Assembly: GCA_002381695.1 (NCBI GenBank)
Contig: DFXM01000022.1
Coordinates: 52,118-116,117, forward strand
Reading direction: 5' to 3'
DNA length: 64,000 bases
Source: Clostridium sp. UBA4108
Lineage (GTDB): Bacteria > Bacillota > Clostridia > Clostridiales > Clostridiaceae
Position 1 is the stretch's first letter, and each line of letters begins with the position of its first letter. The notes below the pieces were generated by a model that saw only the letters and a list, made by a program, of their open reading frames with translations, did no database searches and was not told the DNA's origin. This document shows positions 19,048-26,812 of the stretch, in pieces. Position numbers and translations under genes: made by a program.

Positions 19048-19224
19048 ATATGTCTTAAATATAAATATCTAGATTATTAAACAATCTGTTGTGTTATTGT
19101 AGTAAAGTTAAAAATATATTAATATGATAATATGTAACAAAATAACATATAGTATAATTTGAAAATTTAAATTTGTAAGTTGGGGTTTAAGTTATTAAGT
19201 GTAATTTAAATAGGTGAATAAAGC

Positions 19225-19983
19225 ATGGAAGCTAAAAAAGTTTTAGAAATTGCTCTTTCAGCAGGTAAAATACTTTTAAGTAATGGAGCAGAGGCATATC
19301 GGGTGGAAGAAACCATTGAAAATATATGTAGAGCTTATTCCTTAGAGTGTGAGTGTATGGTTACAGATAGAGGGGTATTTGTTTCCATAGTAGATAGTCA
19401 TGATGAGAAAGTGACCTCATTAAAAAAAATTGGACCTAGACGAGTAGATTTATACAGAATAGAACTTATCAATTCTTTTTCAAGAAATATTAAAGAAGCT
19501 AATCTATCTTATGAAGAGGCTAAAAAAATGCTAAAGGATATAGATAATTCTCCTTATTTTAGCTTTCCCATAAGACTATTTGCTGCAAGTATTACATCTC
19601 TTGTATACTCATTATTCTTTAATGGAACCATATATGATTCTATTATGTCTGCAGTTATAAGTGCAGGTATTTATTTTATGTTAGAAAAGATATCGAAGGT
19701 TGGGTTCTTTCAATTTTTCCAGATGCTTATTTCTGGTTTTATGATAGGAGTTACAAGCTCAATACTGCAGAGCATATTTCCAGTTTTAAATAAGGATAAT
19801 TTAATAACAGGTGCAATAATGATTTTATTACCAGGAGTAGCTCTTACTAATGGAATTAAAGATGTTATATATGGTGACTTTGTGGCCGGAATGGCAAAAT
19901 TTTGTGAAGCAATGCTTGTTATAGTTGCAGTAGGGGTTGGTATAGCAGCAGCGTTACTGCTTAGGATAGGTGTGACATTATGA
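19225..19983 (+). CDS. Threonine/serine exporter-like N-subunit, copy 1
   Basis: This 252-residue protein is the N-terminal half of a split ThrE-type exporter (DUF1212). It has a soluble region with ILLSNGAEAYRVEETIENIC and CMVTDRGVFVS, then five hydrophobic helices with LLPGVALTNGIKD. In Corynebacterium ThrE both halves are one polypeptide, while clostridia usually encode two subunits in tandem. Here the partner reading frame starts in an ATGA overlap but is broken after 40 codons (19980-20102). The intact paralogue lies at 20245. Copy 1 can only work if it pairs with the partner of copy 2. Confidence 0.9.
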   Translation: MEAKKVLEIALSAGKILLSNGAEAYRVEETIENICRAYSLECECMVTDRGVFVSIVDSHDEKVTSLKKIGPRRVDLYRIELINSFSRNIKEANLSYEEAKKMLKDIDNSPYFSFPIRLFAASITSLVYSLFFNGTIYDSIMSAVISAGIYFMLEKISKVGFFQFFQMLISGFMIGVTSSILQSIFPVLNKDNLITGAIMILLPGVALTNGIKDVIYGDFVAGMAKFCEAMLVIVAVGVGIAAALLLRIGVTL

Positions 19984-20102
19984 TAAAACAAATTATATTA
20001 GCATTTTTAGGCAGTATATTTCCTGTTATTCTATTTAATATTGATAGAAAGAAGATTATATGGACAGGCTTTTGTGGATCACTAGGATGGCAGCATACTT
20101 GA
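19980..20102 (+). pseudogene. Truncated ThrE-like C-subunit
   Basis: The frame begins at the ATG overlapping the stop of copy 1 and encodes 40 residues (MIKQIILAFLGSIFPVILFN onward). These closely match the first 37 residues of the intact subunit at 21002. A single G is missing in GGATGG(G)CAGCA compared with the paralogue, which shifts the frame to a stop. The remaining 110 codons are absent and are replaced by the repeat-like hairpin at 20128. The break is thus a frameshift plus a deletion. Confidence 0.85.
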
Positions 20103-20127
20103 TTATATAGGTTAAATAGTAGCTCAG

Positions 20128-20161
20128 TGCAACTATAAGTTGCAATTAACTAAATAAATTT
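20128..20161. repeat. Dispersed hairpin-repeat arm, copy A
   Basis: The palindrome TGCAACTATAAGTTGCA is followed by ATTAACTAAATAAATTT. The arm GTTGCAATTAACTAAATAAA resembles arms at 22234 and 24571. It lies just behind the broken ThrE-like gene, so it marks the deletion junction. Confidence 0.5.
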
Positions 20162-20244
20162 AATAATAAAACTTTTAATTATAGATAAAATAATAAAAAA
20201 TGATATAATAATCCTTGAAATATTAAACAAAAGAGGAGTAAAGT

Positions 20245-20997
20245 ATGGAAGCTAAGAAGGTGTTAGACATTGCCCTATCAGCGGGACAGATACTTCTAAG
20301 CAATGGTGCTGAAGCATATAGAATTGAAGAAACTGTGGAAAATATATGCAAGGCCTATAAGTTAGAATGTGAATGTATGGTAACTGATAGAGGAGTTTTT
20401 GTTTCAGTTGTTGATGCAGATGATGAAAAGGTAACATCATTAAAGAAAATACGTACTAGAAGAGTAGATTTACTTAGGATAGAGCTTGTAAATAATTTTT
20501 CTCGTAATATTAGAGAAGAGTGTATGACTTATGAAGAAGCAAAAAAGAGATTAAAAGATATAGAAAAAGCACCGTACTATAGTTTTAAGTTGAGATTGTT
20601 TTCAGCAGCAATGACATCTTTTATTTATGCATTATTTCTTAATGGAACTATATATGATTCTATTGTATCTGCAATTATAAGTGTAGGTATATATTACATG
20701 CTTGAGAAAATATCTGGAATAGGATTTTTTCAGTTTTTCCAAGTATTTATTTCAGCATTTATTATAGGAAGCGTTAGCGCAGTACTCCATAATATATTTC
20801 CTATTTTAATTAAAGATAATGTAATAACAGGAGCGATTATGATTTTATTACCTGGAGTTGCTCTTACTAATGGGATGAAGGATATAATTTATGGAGATTT
20901 TGTTTCGGGTATGGCAAAATTTTGTGAGGCTGTACTAATATTAGTTGCTCTGGGAGCAGGTATTGGTGCCGCGTTATTTCTCAGAATAGGTGTGTGA
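20245..20997 (+). CDS. Threonine/serine exporter-like N-subunit, copy 2
   Basis: This 250-residue paralogue of copy 1 matches it along the whole length (MEAKKVLDIALSAGQILLSNG at the start, LLPGVALTNGMKDIIYGDF near the end). It has the same domain plan: about 110 soluble residues and then five hydrophobic helices. Its partner subunit follows immediately and is intact, so this pair is the functional exporter. The expected role is proton-motive-force driven export of threonine, serine or small peptides. AAGAGGAG precedes the ATG. Confidence 0.9.
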   Translation: MEAKKVLDIALSAGQILLSNGAEAYRIEETVENICKAYKLECECMVTDRGVFVSVVDADDEKVTSLKKIRTRRVDLLRIELVNNFSRNIREECMTYEEAKKRLKDIEKAPYYSFKLRLFSAAMTSFIYALFLNGTIYDSIVSAIISVGIYYMLEKISGIGFFQFFQVFISAFIIGSVSAVLHNIFPILIKDNVITGAIMILLPGVALTNGMKDIIYGDFVSGMAKFCEAVLILVALGAGIGAALFLRIGV

Positions 20998-21001
20998 AGA
21001 T

Positions 21002-21448
21002 ATGATAAGACAGGTTGTATTAGCATTTTTTGGAAGTGTATTCCCCGTTATACTATTTAACATAGACAGAAAAAAAATTATATGGACAGGATTTTGTGGT
21101 GCTCTTGGATGGGCTGCTTATCTAATAGTATACAATATCTACGGTAGCTCTATTATAGCTTCCTTTATAGGAGCTTTTGCAGTAGGGGTATATAGTGAAG
21201 TAATGGCTAGAATTTTAAAGACGCCGGCTACACAATTCTCTATTCCAGGGATATTTCCGCTGGTTCCAGGGATACTCGGATATAAAACTATAAGTCTATT
21301 AGTAGAAAATAAGTTTTCAGAAGCCGCGCTAAAGGGGATGGAAACTGTAGCTATTGCAGGAGCTATCGGATTTGGCATAATGCTATCGGCTACTACTTCT
21401 AGATTTATATCTAGATTGAAGAATGAGAAGAATAGTAATTTAACATAG
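21002..21448 (+). CDS. Threonine/serine exporter-like C-subunit
   Basis: This 148-residue membrane protein of the DUF3815/ThrE C-terminal family has four hydrophobic helices. It includes FSIPGIFPLVPGILGYKTI, the typical P-G-x-x-P-L-V-P-G motif of these exporters. The start is the ATG at 21002, aligned with the start of the broken paralogue. A GTG 12 bp upstream overlaps the previous stop and is less likely. It completes the two-subunit exporter with the gene at 20245. The MBL hydrolase gene follows after 12 bp. Confidence 0.9.
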   Translation: MIRQVVLAFFGSVFPVILFNIDRKKIIWTGFCGALGWAAYLIVYNIYGSSIIASFIGAFAVGVYSEVMARILKTPATQFSIPGIFPLVPGILGYKTISLLVENKFSEAALKGMETVAIAGAIGFGIMLSATTSRFISRLKNEKNSNLT

Positions 21449-21460
21449 AGAGGGTTAAAA

Positions 21461-22186
21461 ATGAGAGTTAAAATTGATTATATTTATCATAGTTCTTTTG
21501 TTATAAATACTGAAAATAATCTCTTAATCTTTGACTATTATAAAAGTGACACAGAGAAAACTAAAATTATTATGAATTTACTTAATGAAGCTATGGCAAG
21601 GGGAAAGAAGGTTTTGGTATTTTCATCTCACAGTCATTATGATCATTTTAATAAAGAAATTTTTAAGTGGAAAGATCTAAATCCTAATATAAATTATATT
21701 TTAAGTAGTGATATTAAGGTAAGTGATAAAAGTAACTATAATATAATAAGTCAGGGAGAACAAATAACTATAAAGGACATAAATATAAGTGCTTATGGCT
21801 CTACGGATGCCGGAGTTTCTTATGTTGTAGAAGTTGATGGAATCAAGATAGTTCATGCAGGAGATTTAAATTGGTGGTATTGGAAGGATGAAGATACTGA
21901 AGAAGAAGCTAGAGACATGGAAAATGCATTTAAAGCTATAGTAGAGGATATAAGTAAACATGGGAAATTAGATTTAGCATTCTTTCCAGTGGATCCAAGA
22001 CTTCAGGAATTCTATTATCTTGGAGGAGAGTACTTTATTGAAAAAACATCACCTAGAGTGTTTATACCAATGCATTTTGGAGAAGATTTTGATGTAACTA
22101 AGAAATTTAAAGAAAACATAAAAAGAGAAGGTACTCAAGTCATTGAGATAGATGTTGAGAATCAAAGCTATGAATTAGATTTTTAA
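21461..22186 (+). CDS. MBL-fold metallo-hydrolase
   Basis: This 241-residue hydrolase has the metal-binding motif HSHYDH (57-62), a second metal site in VHAGDLNWW and a C-terminal histidine in FIPMHFGED. The short form with the aromatic stretch NWWYW is a known Firmicutes subfamily of uncharacterised MBL proteins. It is cytoplasmic, with no signal peptide. It is 12 bp after the exporter gene with AGAGAGGG before the ATG, so it is probably the last gene of that operon. The substrate is unknown. Confidence 0.88.
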   Translation: MRVKIDYIYHSSFVINTENNLLIFDYYKSDTEKTKIIMNLLNEAMARGKKVLVFSSHSHYDHFNKEIFKWKDLNPNINYILSSDIKVSDKSNYNIISQGEQITIKDINISAYGSTDAGVSYVVEVDGIKIVHAGDLNWWYWKDEDTEEEARDMENAFKAIVEDISKHGKLDLAFFPVDPRLQEFYYLGGEYFIEKTSPRVFIPMHFGEDFDVTKKFKENIKREGTQVIEIDVENQSYELDF

Positions 22187-22208
22187 TATATAGATTAAAT
22201 AGAAAGTA

Positions 22209-22256
22209 ACTTATTTAGTGAATTGCAACCTCTGGTTGCAATTCGCTAAGTAAAGT
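22209..22256. repeat. Dispersed hairpin repeat, copy B (bidirectional terminator-like)
   Basis: Arms ACTTATTTAGTGAATTGCAA and TTGCAATTCGCTAAGTAAAG form a long stem with an 11-bp perfect core closed by the loop TCT. It is the most complete copy of the family also seen at 20128 and 24571. It sits between convergent genes and can terminate both. Confidence 0.6.
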
Positions 22257-22267
22257 GCTATGCACTT

Positions 22268-23170
22268 TTAAATTTTTAATTCAACTATATATTTTTTTTC
22301 AAGTTTAATTGGATTATAAGATAGCTTGGCCTTTCGCAAACCTTCATTGCCAAGATCCTCTTCCCTATTTACATATGTCATATCATTTAAATAGTTTTCT
22401 AAAAAGCTTTTATTTATAAAAGCATAGATTCCTTTGTAAGAAGTGTCTGCTTTTTCTATATGAATTACTGCAGTTTCGGAATTTAATCTTTCACCAATGG
22501 TAAAGGCAATTAGTTTATCCTCAACATAAACACCCATTCCTAAAAGATTTAATTCTTCCATGTGCTGTAAAAAATCACTAATTCCTTTAAGCTCATGGTA
22601 TAGAACCTTACTGTTATTATTTTTTAATTCAAACCACTGATTAGCCGTTTTTATTGCATCATTTTGAGCTTCCAATGACGATAAATCCTTTATCTTATAA
22701 TCATAAGAAGCTATAAATTGATTATAGTGATTTTTCTTGCCATGATATTTTTTGCCTGATAAGTTTATTAAACTTTTTGTATCATAGATATAATCAAAGC
22801 TATTTCGTTCTTCACAAAATATTACATCATCTCCATAAAGTTGTTTTAAGTCATCAAGAAAAGTGTCTTCTACCTCTCTAAAAACCAATGTATTAAGTTG
22901 GATGCTTCTATTATAATTTTTTAAATTCTCAATTATATATTTCAAGGACTCAGAAGAATATCCTATGGGAGACATATAAAAAGTACCCTTATTATCTTCA
23001 GTTTTCTTTATAATTAAGGAATCATGAGTAGTAGCAATTTGTATATTGCTAAAGTATCTCCAAAAATAAAGATTAGAGAAAGCATATTCATGAGTTCTAA
23101 AATTATATTCATCTATATATGTTGAGAAAAGTTTCTTATGCTTTAGTTTAATATTTTCGAATTCTAACAT
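22268..23170 (-). CDS. DUF2156 (phosphatidylglycerol lysyltransferase-like) protein
   Basis: This 300-residue protein of the DUF2156 family has the double GNAT-like fold found in the catalytic domain of MprF and in FemX-type aminoacyl transferases. Landmarks are THEYAFSNLYFWR near the N-terminus, KKYHGKKNHYNQF in the middle and GVYVEDKLIAFTIGE then YVNREEDLGNEGLRKAKLSY at the end, the last being the family signature. There is no membrane domain, so it is a soluble stand-alone form. The acceptor is unknown. It is a single gene with its own terminator (22209-22256). Confidence 0.88.
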   Translation of the reverse strand: MLEFENIKLKHKKLFSTYIDEYNFRTHEYAFSNLYFWRYFSNIQIATTHDSLIIKKTEDNKGTFYMSPIGYSSESLKYIIENLKNYNRSIQLNTLVFREVEDTFLDDLKQLYGDDVIFCEERNSFDYIYDTKSLINLSGKKYHGKKNHYNQFIASYDYKIKDLSSLEAQNDAIKTANQWFELKNNNSKVLYHELKGISDFLQHMEELNLLGMGVYVEDKLIAFTIGERLNSETAVIHIEKADTSYKGIYAFINKSFLENYLNDMTYVNREEDLGNEGLRKAKLSYNPIKLEKKYIVELKI

Positions 23171-23299
23171 GCGTGTTCACCTTTTTCTATTGCTATAAAA
23201 TTTATTGTTGACTTAGTACTAGTAAAAATATATTTTATACTCATATAAACTATAATATGCTTTTAATTTGTATAGGTCTATAGTGAATTTTCACTTATA

Positions 23300-24076
23300 T
23301 TAATCATTATGGTTAGTATAGTATAATTCTCTAATAGTATTAATCATATCCTCATTGTTATTAGAAATCTGCTTTAAAGAGAAACCAATAAGTAGAGGAG
23401 AAACTACAAATCTTGGAACCACCTTGCATATTATGATATCTTTCCATTGATAGAAAAATAAATTAAAACTAGAACATTTTGCATAGTAATTATGAAGTAT
23501 ATAATGAACCATATTCTGTATATTTTCACTGAACCCATTTAACTTATTGATATCTTTACAAATAACATTTAATTCTGTGAAGGAATTCATTGGATATGTA
23601 GAAAGATTAACATGACATTCATCATCTTCATAAATTGTTGCACCTTGAAAATATATATCCTTTAAATCTTCTTTATAATCAATATGTTTCAACCCTACAA
23701 TTTGCATATGAGAATGCTTTATGCTTCCCCCAGATTGAGGTCCATGATTTTTAAATAGTATTACTGACTTGAATTTCCCGCTCTTTTCCATTGTGAGCCA
23801 ATGGTCAACTGCAAAGTTAATTAATCTTCTCATGTGTTCTTTAGAATACATAGACATATCTTCACTGCAATTTTTAGTTTCTATTATTACTGTTTGAAGC
23901 GTATCTTCAATAGTAGCATATTTATTCTTCAGGAATATAAAGGGGTCGTCCTTATCTAAAATATCTGTTAAAGCATCCCTATTACAGAAGGGACAAGGGG
24001 TATCGGTATCTCTTATGCTGTTTGGCTTACTTTTACTTACCTCATAAAGAAATTTTAAATATTTATCTTCTGACAC
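23300..24076 (-). CDS. DUF4931 GalT/HIT-like protein
   Basis: This 258-residue protein of the galactose-1-phosphate uridylyltransferase/HIT superfamily (DUF4931) has a CPFC metal-site pair (28, 31) and the catalytic HIT-like motif KHSHMQIVGL (H-x-H-x-Q). The GTG start at 24076 follows AGGTGA at 6-base spacing and gives a length usual for the family. A longer frame from 24160 has no ribosome binding site. The reaction is probably nucleotidyl transfer or hydrolysis, but the substrate is not known. No sugar genes lie nearby. Confidence 0.82.
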   Translation of the reverse strand: MSEDKYLKFLYEVSKSKPNSIRDTDTPCPFCNRDALTDILDKDDPFIFLKNKYATIEDTLQTVIIETKNCSEDMSMYSKEHMRRLINFAVDHWLTMEKSGKFKSVILFKNHGPQSGGSIKHSHMQIVGLKHIDYKEDLKDIYFQGATIYEDDECHVNLSTYPMNSFTELNVICKDINKLNGFSENIQNMVHYILHNYYAKCSSFNLFFYQWKDIIICKVVPRFVVSPLLIGFSLKQISNNNEDMINTIRELYYTNHND

Positions 24077-24301
24077 ATTATCACCTACTAAAAATAATTT
24101 TAATATAATTTTAGGATTCCTATTACTATCAATATAATATAGTAGGGAATTTCTATACATAGGTTAATTATATCATATTATTTATATAGAATAATACTCT
24201 CATAATATTATGAAATAATTGAAGGGAAAAGTATTATGATTATTATAAAAAAGTACATTAAAATATAAACAAATTTGTTATTGTTGACATAATTGAAGAG
24301 A

Positions 24302-24452
24302 AGGGTAATTAGTGGTAAAGGTGGATTTGTTATTCCTTTCTTCGAACAGACAAACAGAATTTCTTTAGAAAATATGAAGGTTGAAGTTAAAACACGTGAA
24401 TCACTAGATAGCAATGGAGTACCTAGTTGAAGCTAAGGAAACAGAAGAATAG
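24302..24452 (+). pseudogene. Flotillin-like (SPFH) gene fragment
   Basis: In the frame from 24302 the translation begins RVISGKGGFVIPFFE and continues to RISLENMKVEVKTRESLDSN and GV. This is the start of an SPFH/flotillin domain. A frameshift near 24425 moves it to VEAKETEE and a stop. Neither the N-terminal membrane anchor nor the rest of the protein is present. It is a remnant of about 50 codons of a floT-like gene lost here by deletion. Confidence 0.65.
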
Positions 24453-24600
24453 ACCATGCTTGGAGGTGTACAATGTCTATTAATTGCAAAAGCTTTCTCT
24501 CCGACGAAATCAACCTTCTGAGATAAAGGTGAACTTCACTATGCCTCTGGCACACTTCTCTACTACAATAGGTCGCAATCCACTAAATAAAATTCTTCAC
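24440..24600. repeat. Non-coding element with dispersed-repeat arm, copy C
   Basis: After the flotillin remnant come about 150 bases that are less AT-rich than the surroundings, with a small hairpin TGCCTCTGGCA (24542-24552). They end in the arm GGTCGCAATCCACTAAATAA (24571-24590), which resembles the arms at 20139 and 22234. No ORF is supported. It looks like a degenerate dispersed clostridial repeat. Confidence 0.45.
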
Positions 24601-24615
24601 ATTTTATTTACAATA

Positions 24616-24633
24616 TGAACAAAATGAACAAAA
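24616..24633 (+). promoter_or_regulatory. TGAACAAAA tandem operator upstream of the FMN lipoprotein
   Basis: Two perfect adjacent copies of TGAACAAAA lie 12 bp upstream of the -35 box at 24646. The same 9-mer recurs at 26703-26740 in the next promoter region of the cluster. The place relative to the promoter fits an activator site. Confidence 0.6.
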
Positions 24634-24645
24634 GCATCTTAAACA

Positions 24646-24674
24646 TTGACATAAATTTATCAGAAAAGTACAAT
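24646..24674 (+). promoter_or_regulatory. Sigma-A promoter of the FMN lipoprotein gene
   Basis: TTGACA (24646-24651) and TACAAT (24669-24674) are separated by 17 bases, 41 bp before the ATG. Confidence 0.8.
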
Positions 24675-24714
24675 CAAGATATCGGGGTATATTTAAAATA
24701 AGGGGGATTTTTTA

Positions 24715-25581
24715 ATGAAAAAAATATTAACTTTAGGTTGTGCTTTAATATTAGCTCAAGGTTTATTAGTTGGATGCGGAAATAAAACAGAGGCTCCAAA
24801 AGAAGAGAATTCAGGTAATTCAGGTAATTCATCTGCAGCTGTATATAAAGATGGAACCTATAAAGCTAGTTATGACAGATTAGATAGTCACAATTGGAAA
24901 TCTTTTGTTGAAGTAACAGTAAAAGATGGTAAAATATCTGCAGCGAACTTTGATTATGCTAACGATAAGGGCGAATTAAAGAGCAACGATGCTAAGTATG
25001 CCGAAACATTTAAAAAAGTTAATGGTGTAACACCTAAAGAAGTTGGAGAGCAATTATCAAAGAAAATAGTTGAAAAACAAGCTGGGGACGTTGATGTAGT
25101 AACTGGTGCAACACATTCAACTAAAAACTTCAATGAACTTGCAAATGCAGCTTTAGAAAATGCTAAAAAAGGTGAAGCTAAAGAAGCAGTAGTTAATTTC
25201 TACAAAGATGGAGTTTATAAAGCTGAGTATAAAGATTTTGATGAGCGTGGATGGAAATCATTTGTTGAAATCGAAGTTAAAGGTAATGCTATAACAAAGG
25301 TTACTTTTGATGATATAAACAAAGATGGAAAACTTAAATCAGAAGATGATGGATACAAAGCTGCTATGGAACCTAAAGAAGGCACATATCCTGAAAAATA
25401 TACTAGTGAGTTAGAAAAAGCACTAGTAGATAAACAAATATTAGGAAATGTAGATGCTGTAACTGGAGCAACTAGCTCTTCTAAATCTTTCCAAACTTTA
25501 GCAGGAGTTTGTTTAGATGAAATGGCTGAAAATGGCGAAGCTGGTACAAAAGCAATAGATCGTCCAGTAGAAAAAAAATAA
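24715..25581 (+). CDS. PplA-like FMN-binding lipoprotein with two FMN domains
   Basis: This 288-residue lipoprotein has a signal peptide ending in the lipobox LVGC (C21). A Ser/Gly/Asn linker follows, then two FMN-binding domains (about 42-150 and 162-270) repeating YKDG(T/V)YKA, W-KSFVE and a flavinylation motif. The motifs are DVVTGAT (T133) and DAVTGAT (T253), matching the D-x-x-(S/T)-G-A-T consensus for covalent FMN attachment by ApbE/FmnB-type transferases. The plan matches Listeria PplA, which passes electrons from the membrane to the outside in flavin-based EET. It has a strong promoter and sits beside an Ndh2-like gene. An apbE gene is not in the window. Confidence 0.9.
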   Translation: MKKILTLGCALILAQGLLVGCGNKTEAPKEENSGNSGNSSAAVYKDGTYKASYDRLDSHNWKSFVEVTVKDGKISAANFDYANDKGELKSNDAKYAETFKKVNGVTPKEVGEQLSKKIVEKQAGDVDVVTGATHSTKNFNELANAALENAKKGEAKEAVVNFYKDGVYKAEYKDFDERGWKSFVEIEVKGNAITKVTFDDINKDGKLKSEDDGYKAAMEPKEGTYPEKYTSELEKALVDKQILGNVDAVTGATSSSKSFQTLAGVCLDEMAENGEAGTKAIDRPVEKK

Positions 25582-25605
25582 GCAAATAATTTTTCTCTAT
25601 AACCG

Positions 25606-25656
25606 TTATAAATAGAAAAGCCTTTCTAGTAGTAGAGAGGCTTTTCTATTTATAAA
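25606..25656 (+). terminator. Terminator of the FMN lipoprotein gene
   Basis: A long stem joins AATAGAAAAGCCTTTCT and AGAGAGGCTTTTCTATT around a short loop, 25 bp after the stop. The T-rich right arm serves the plus strand. Confidence 0.85.
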
Positions 25657-25684
25657 AACCCCTCTGCCTAAAGCAGAGAGGTTA
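25652..25684 (-). terminator. Terminator of the ABC binding-protein gene
   Basis: Read on the minus strand, AACCTCTCTGC, the loop TTTAG and GCAGAGGGGTT are followed by TTTATAAATAG. It directly follows the binding-protein stop and backs onto the plus-strand terminator. Confidence 0.8.
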
Positions 25685-25686
25685 AT

Positions 25687-26637
25687 TTATTTAATGAATG
25701 AATCTGTTGATAGCTGTTCTAATTTATAGTTACTAGTAGTTAAATTTTTAGTTTTCATCCATTTCATTACTGAATTAAATTCTTCATCAGATGGAAGTGA
25801 AGCTTCACTGTAATGTGGAAGAATTAACGAGGTTTTTATACTATCGGGAAAACCACCTTTTTCTATTAGAATATCTATGTAGTTTTCTAAAGGTTCTTCT
25901 TTTAGAAATTTAACAGCTTTATTATAAGCTCTATAAAATGCTTTTATTTCATTTTCTTTTGAACTCATAGAAGTTTTAGTAAATACTATAACACCAGCAT
26001 CGATATTTAACTCATTAGAACTAACTAATATTTTACCACCAGAAGACACAGCAGTGGTTGCAAGAGGTTCTGGTAACATAGCCATATCTAATTTACCTGC
26101 ATTTAGCATTTCAAGTCTTGTTGGGATTTTAGGAATTACTACTTTTTCAATAGAGTTTATATCTAATTTAGAAGCTTCTACTACTCTATCTGTTAAGTAT
26201 TCTATGATAGTGTTCTTAGAAAGACCTACAGATTTTCCAATTATGTCATTTATTCCAGATATTTTAGAATCATTGCCAGCAATAAGCTTATAACTACCAT
26301 CAGTTCTTGATGTCATTTTAACTTCAAACTTATTGTCATTAAAAAATACAGCTGATAGCATATCAGATATAGCACCATCAATTTGTCCACTTTGTATAGC
26401 TGCATCTCTATCTGTAGCACTTTTAAAGCTTTGTAACTTAAAATCTAAACCTTCTTCTTTAAAATACCCATTATTTTCAGCCATGACAATTGGAATAGAA
26501 TCTAAATCAGGCATGATTCCAATTGATAAGGAAGTCTGTGGTTGGGAAGTTTTTTCACCTGAGGAATTTGCAGAGCAACCCACAGCTGAAATTGGTAAAA
26601 TAAGAGCTAGTATCATAGAAATAAATTTCTTTTTCAT
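25687..26637 (-). CDS. ABC substrate-binding lipoprotein, NMT1/THI5-like
   Basis: This 316-residue periplasmic-type binding protein is anchored by the lipobox AVGC (after MKKKFISMILALILPIS). The mature part shows the SsuA/THI5 pattern: LSIGIMPDLDSIPIVMAENNGYFKEEGL, DRDAAIQSGQIDGAISDML and AGKLDMAMLPEPLATTA. Relatives bind aromatic sulfonates, thiamine precursors or nitrate, and the quinone-pathway enzymes MqnA and MqnD share the fold. The ATG at 26637 follows GGAGGG. The matching ATPase and permease lie 6-8 kb away at 32822 and 33570, inside the UbiD/UbiA/UbiX gene run, which suggests an aromatic acid ligand. It is divergent from ndh2, with shared TGAACAAAA sites. Confidence 0.88.
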   Translation of the reverse strand: MKKKFISMILALILPISAVGCSANSSGEKTSQPQTSLSIGIMPDLDSIPIVMAENNGYFKEEGLDFKLQSFKSATDRDAAIQSGQIDGAISDMLSAVFFNDNKFEVKMTSRTDGSYKLIAGNDSKISGINDIIGKSVGLSKNTIIEYLTDRVVEASKLDINSIEKVVIPKIPTRLEMLNAGKLDMAMLPEPLATTAVSSGGKILVSSNELNIDAGVIVFTKTSMSSKENEIKAFYRAYNKAVKFLKEEPLENYIDILIEKGGFPDSIKTSLILPHYSEASLPSDEEFNSVMKWMKTKNLTTSNYKLEQLSTDSFIK

Positions 26638-26702
26638 TATGTACCCTCCAATATGGAAAAATATTTTTTTAACAATCAAGTAAATTTTAACACAAATATC
26701 TA

Positions 26703-26740
26703 TGAACAAAATAAACAAAATATATAATAAATGAACAAAA
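26703..26740. promoter_or_regulatory. TGAACAAAA operator array in the divergent promoter region
   Basis: TGAACAAAA (26703-26711) is followed directly by TAAACAAAA (26712-26720), and a third copy TGAACAAAA lies at 26732-26740, 8 bp before the -35 of the dehydrogenase gene. The region serves both the binding-protein gene and the dehydrogenase gene. The match to 24616-24633 defines a shared site. Confidence 0.6.
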
Positions 26741-26748
26741 TGTTTCTT

Positions 26749-26778
26749 TTTACACTATTATAATATAGATATGATAAT
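26749..26778 (+). promoter_or_regulatory. Probable promoter of the Ndh2-like gene
   Basis: TTTACA (26749-26754) and GATAAT (26773-26778) are separated by 18 bases, 35 bp before the ATG. The weak -35 next to an operator array fits activation. Confidence 0.55.
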
Positions 26779-26812
26779 ATTTTAACTAAGAGGAAAACAT
26801 GGGGGGAAAGTT

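Noticed and set aside
24208..24414. A minus-strand frame opposite the flotillin remnant
   Set aside because: It is low in quality, has no ribosome binding site, and the plus strand carries clear SPFH similarity.
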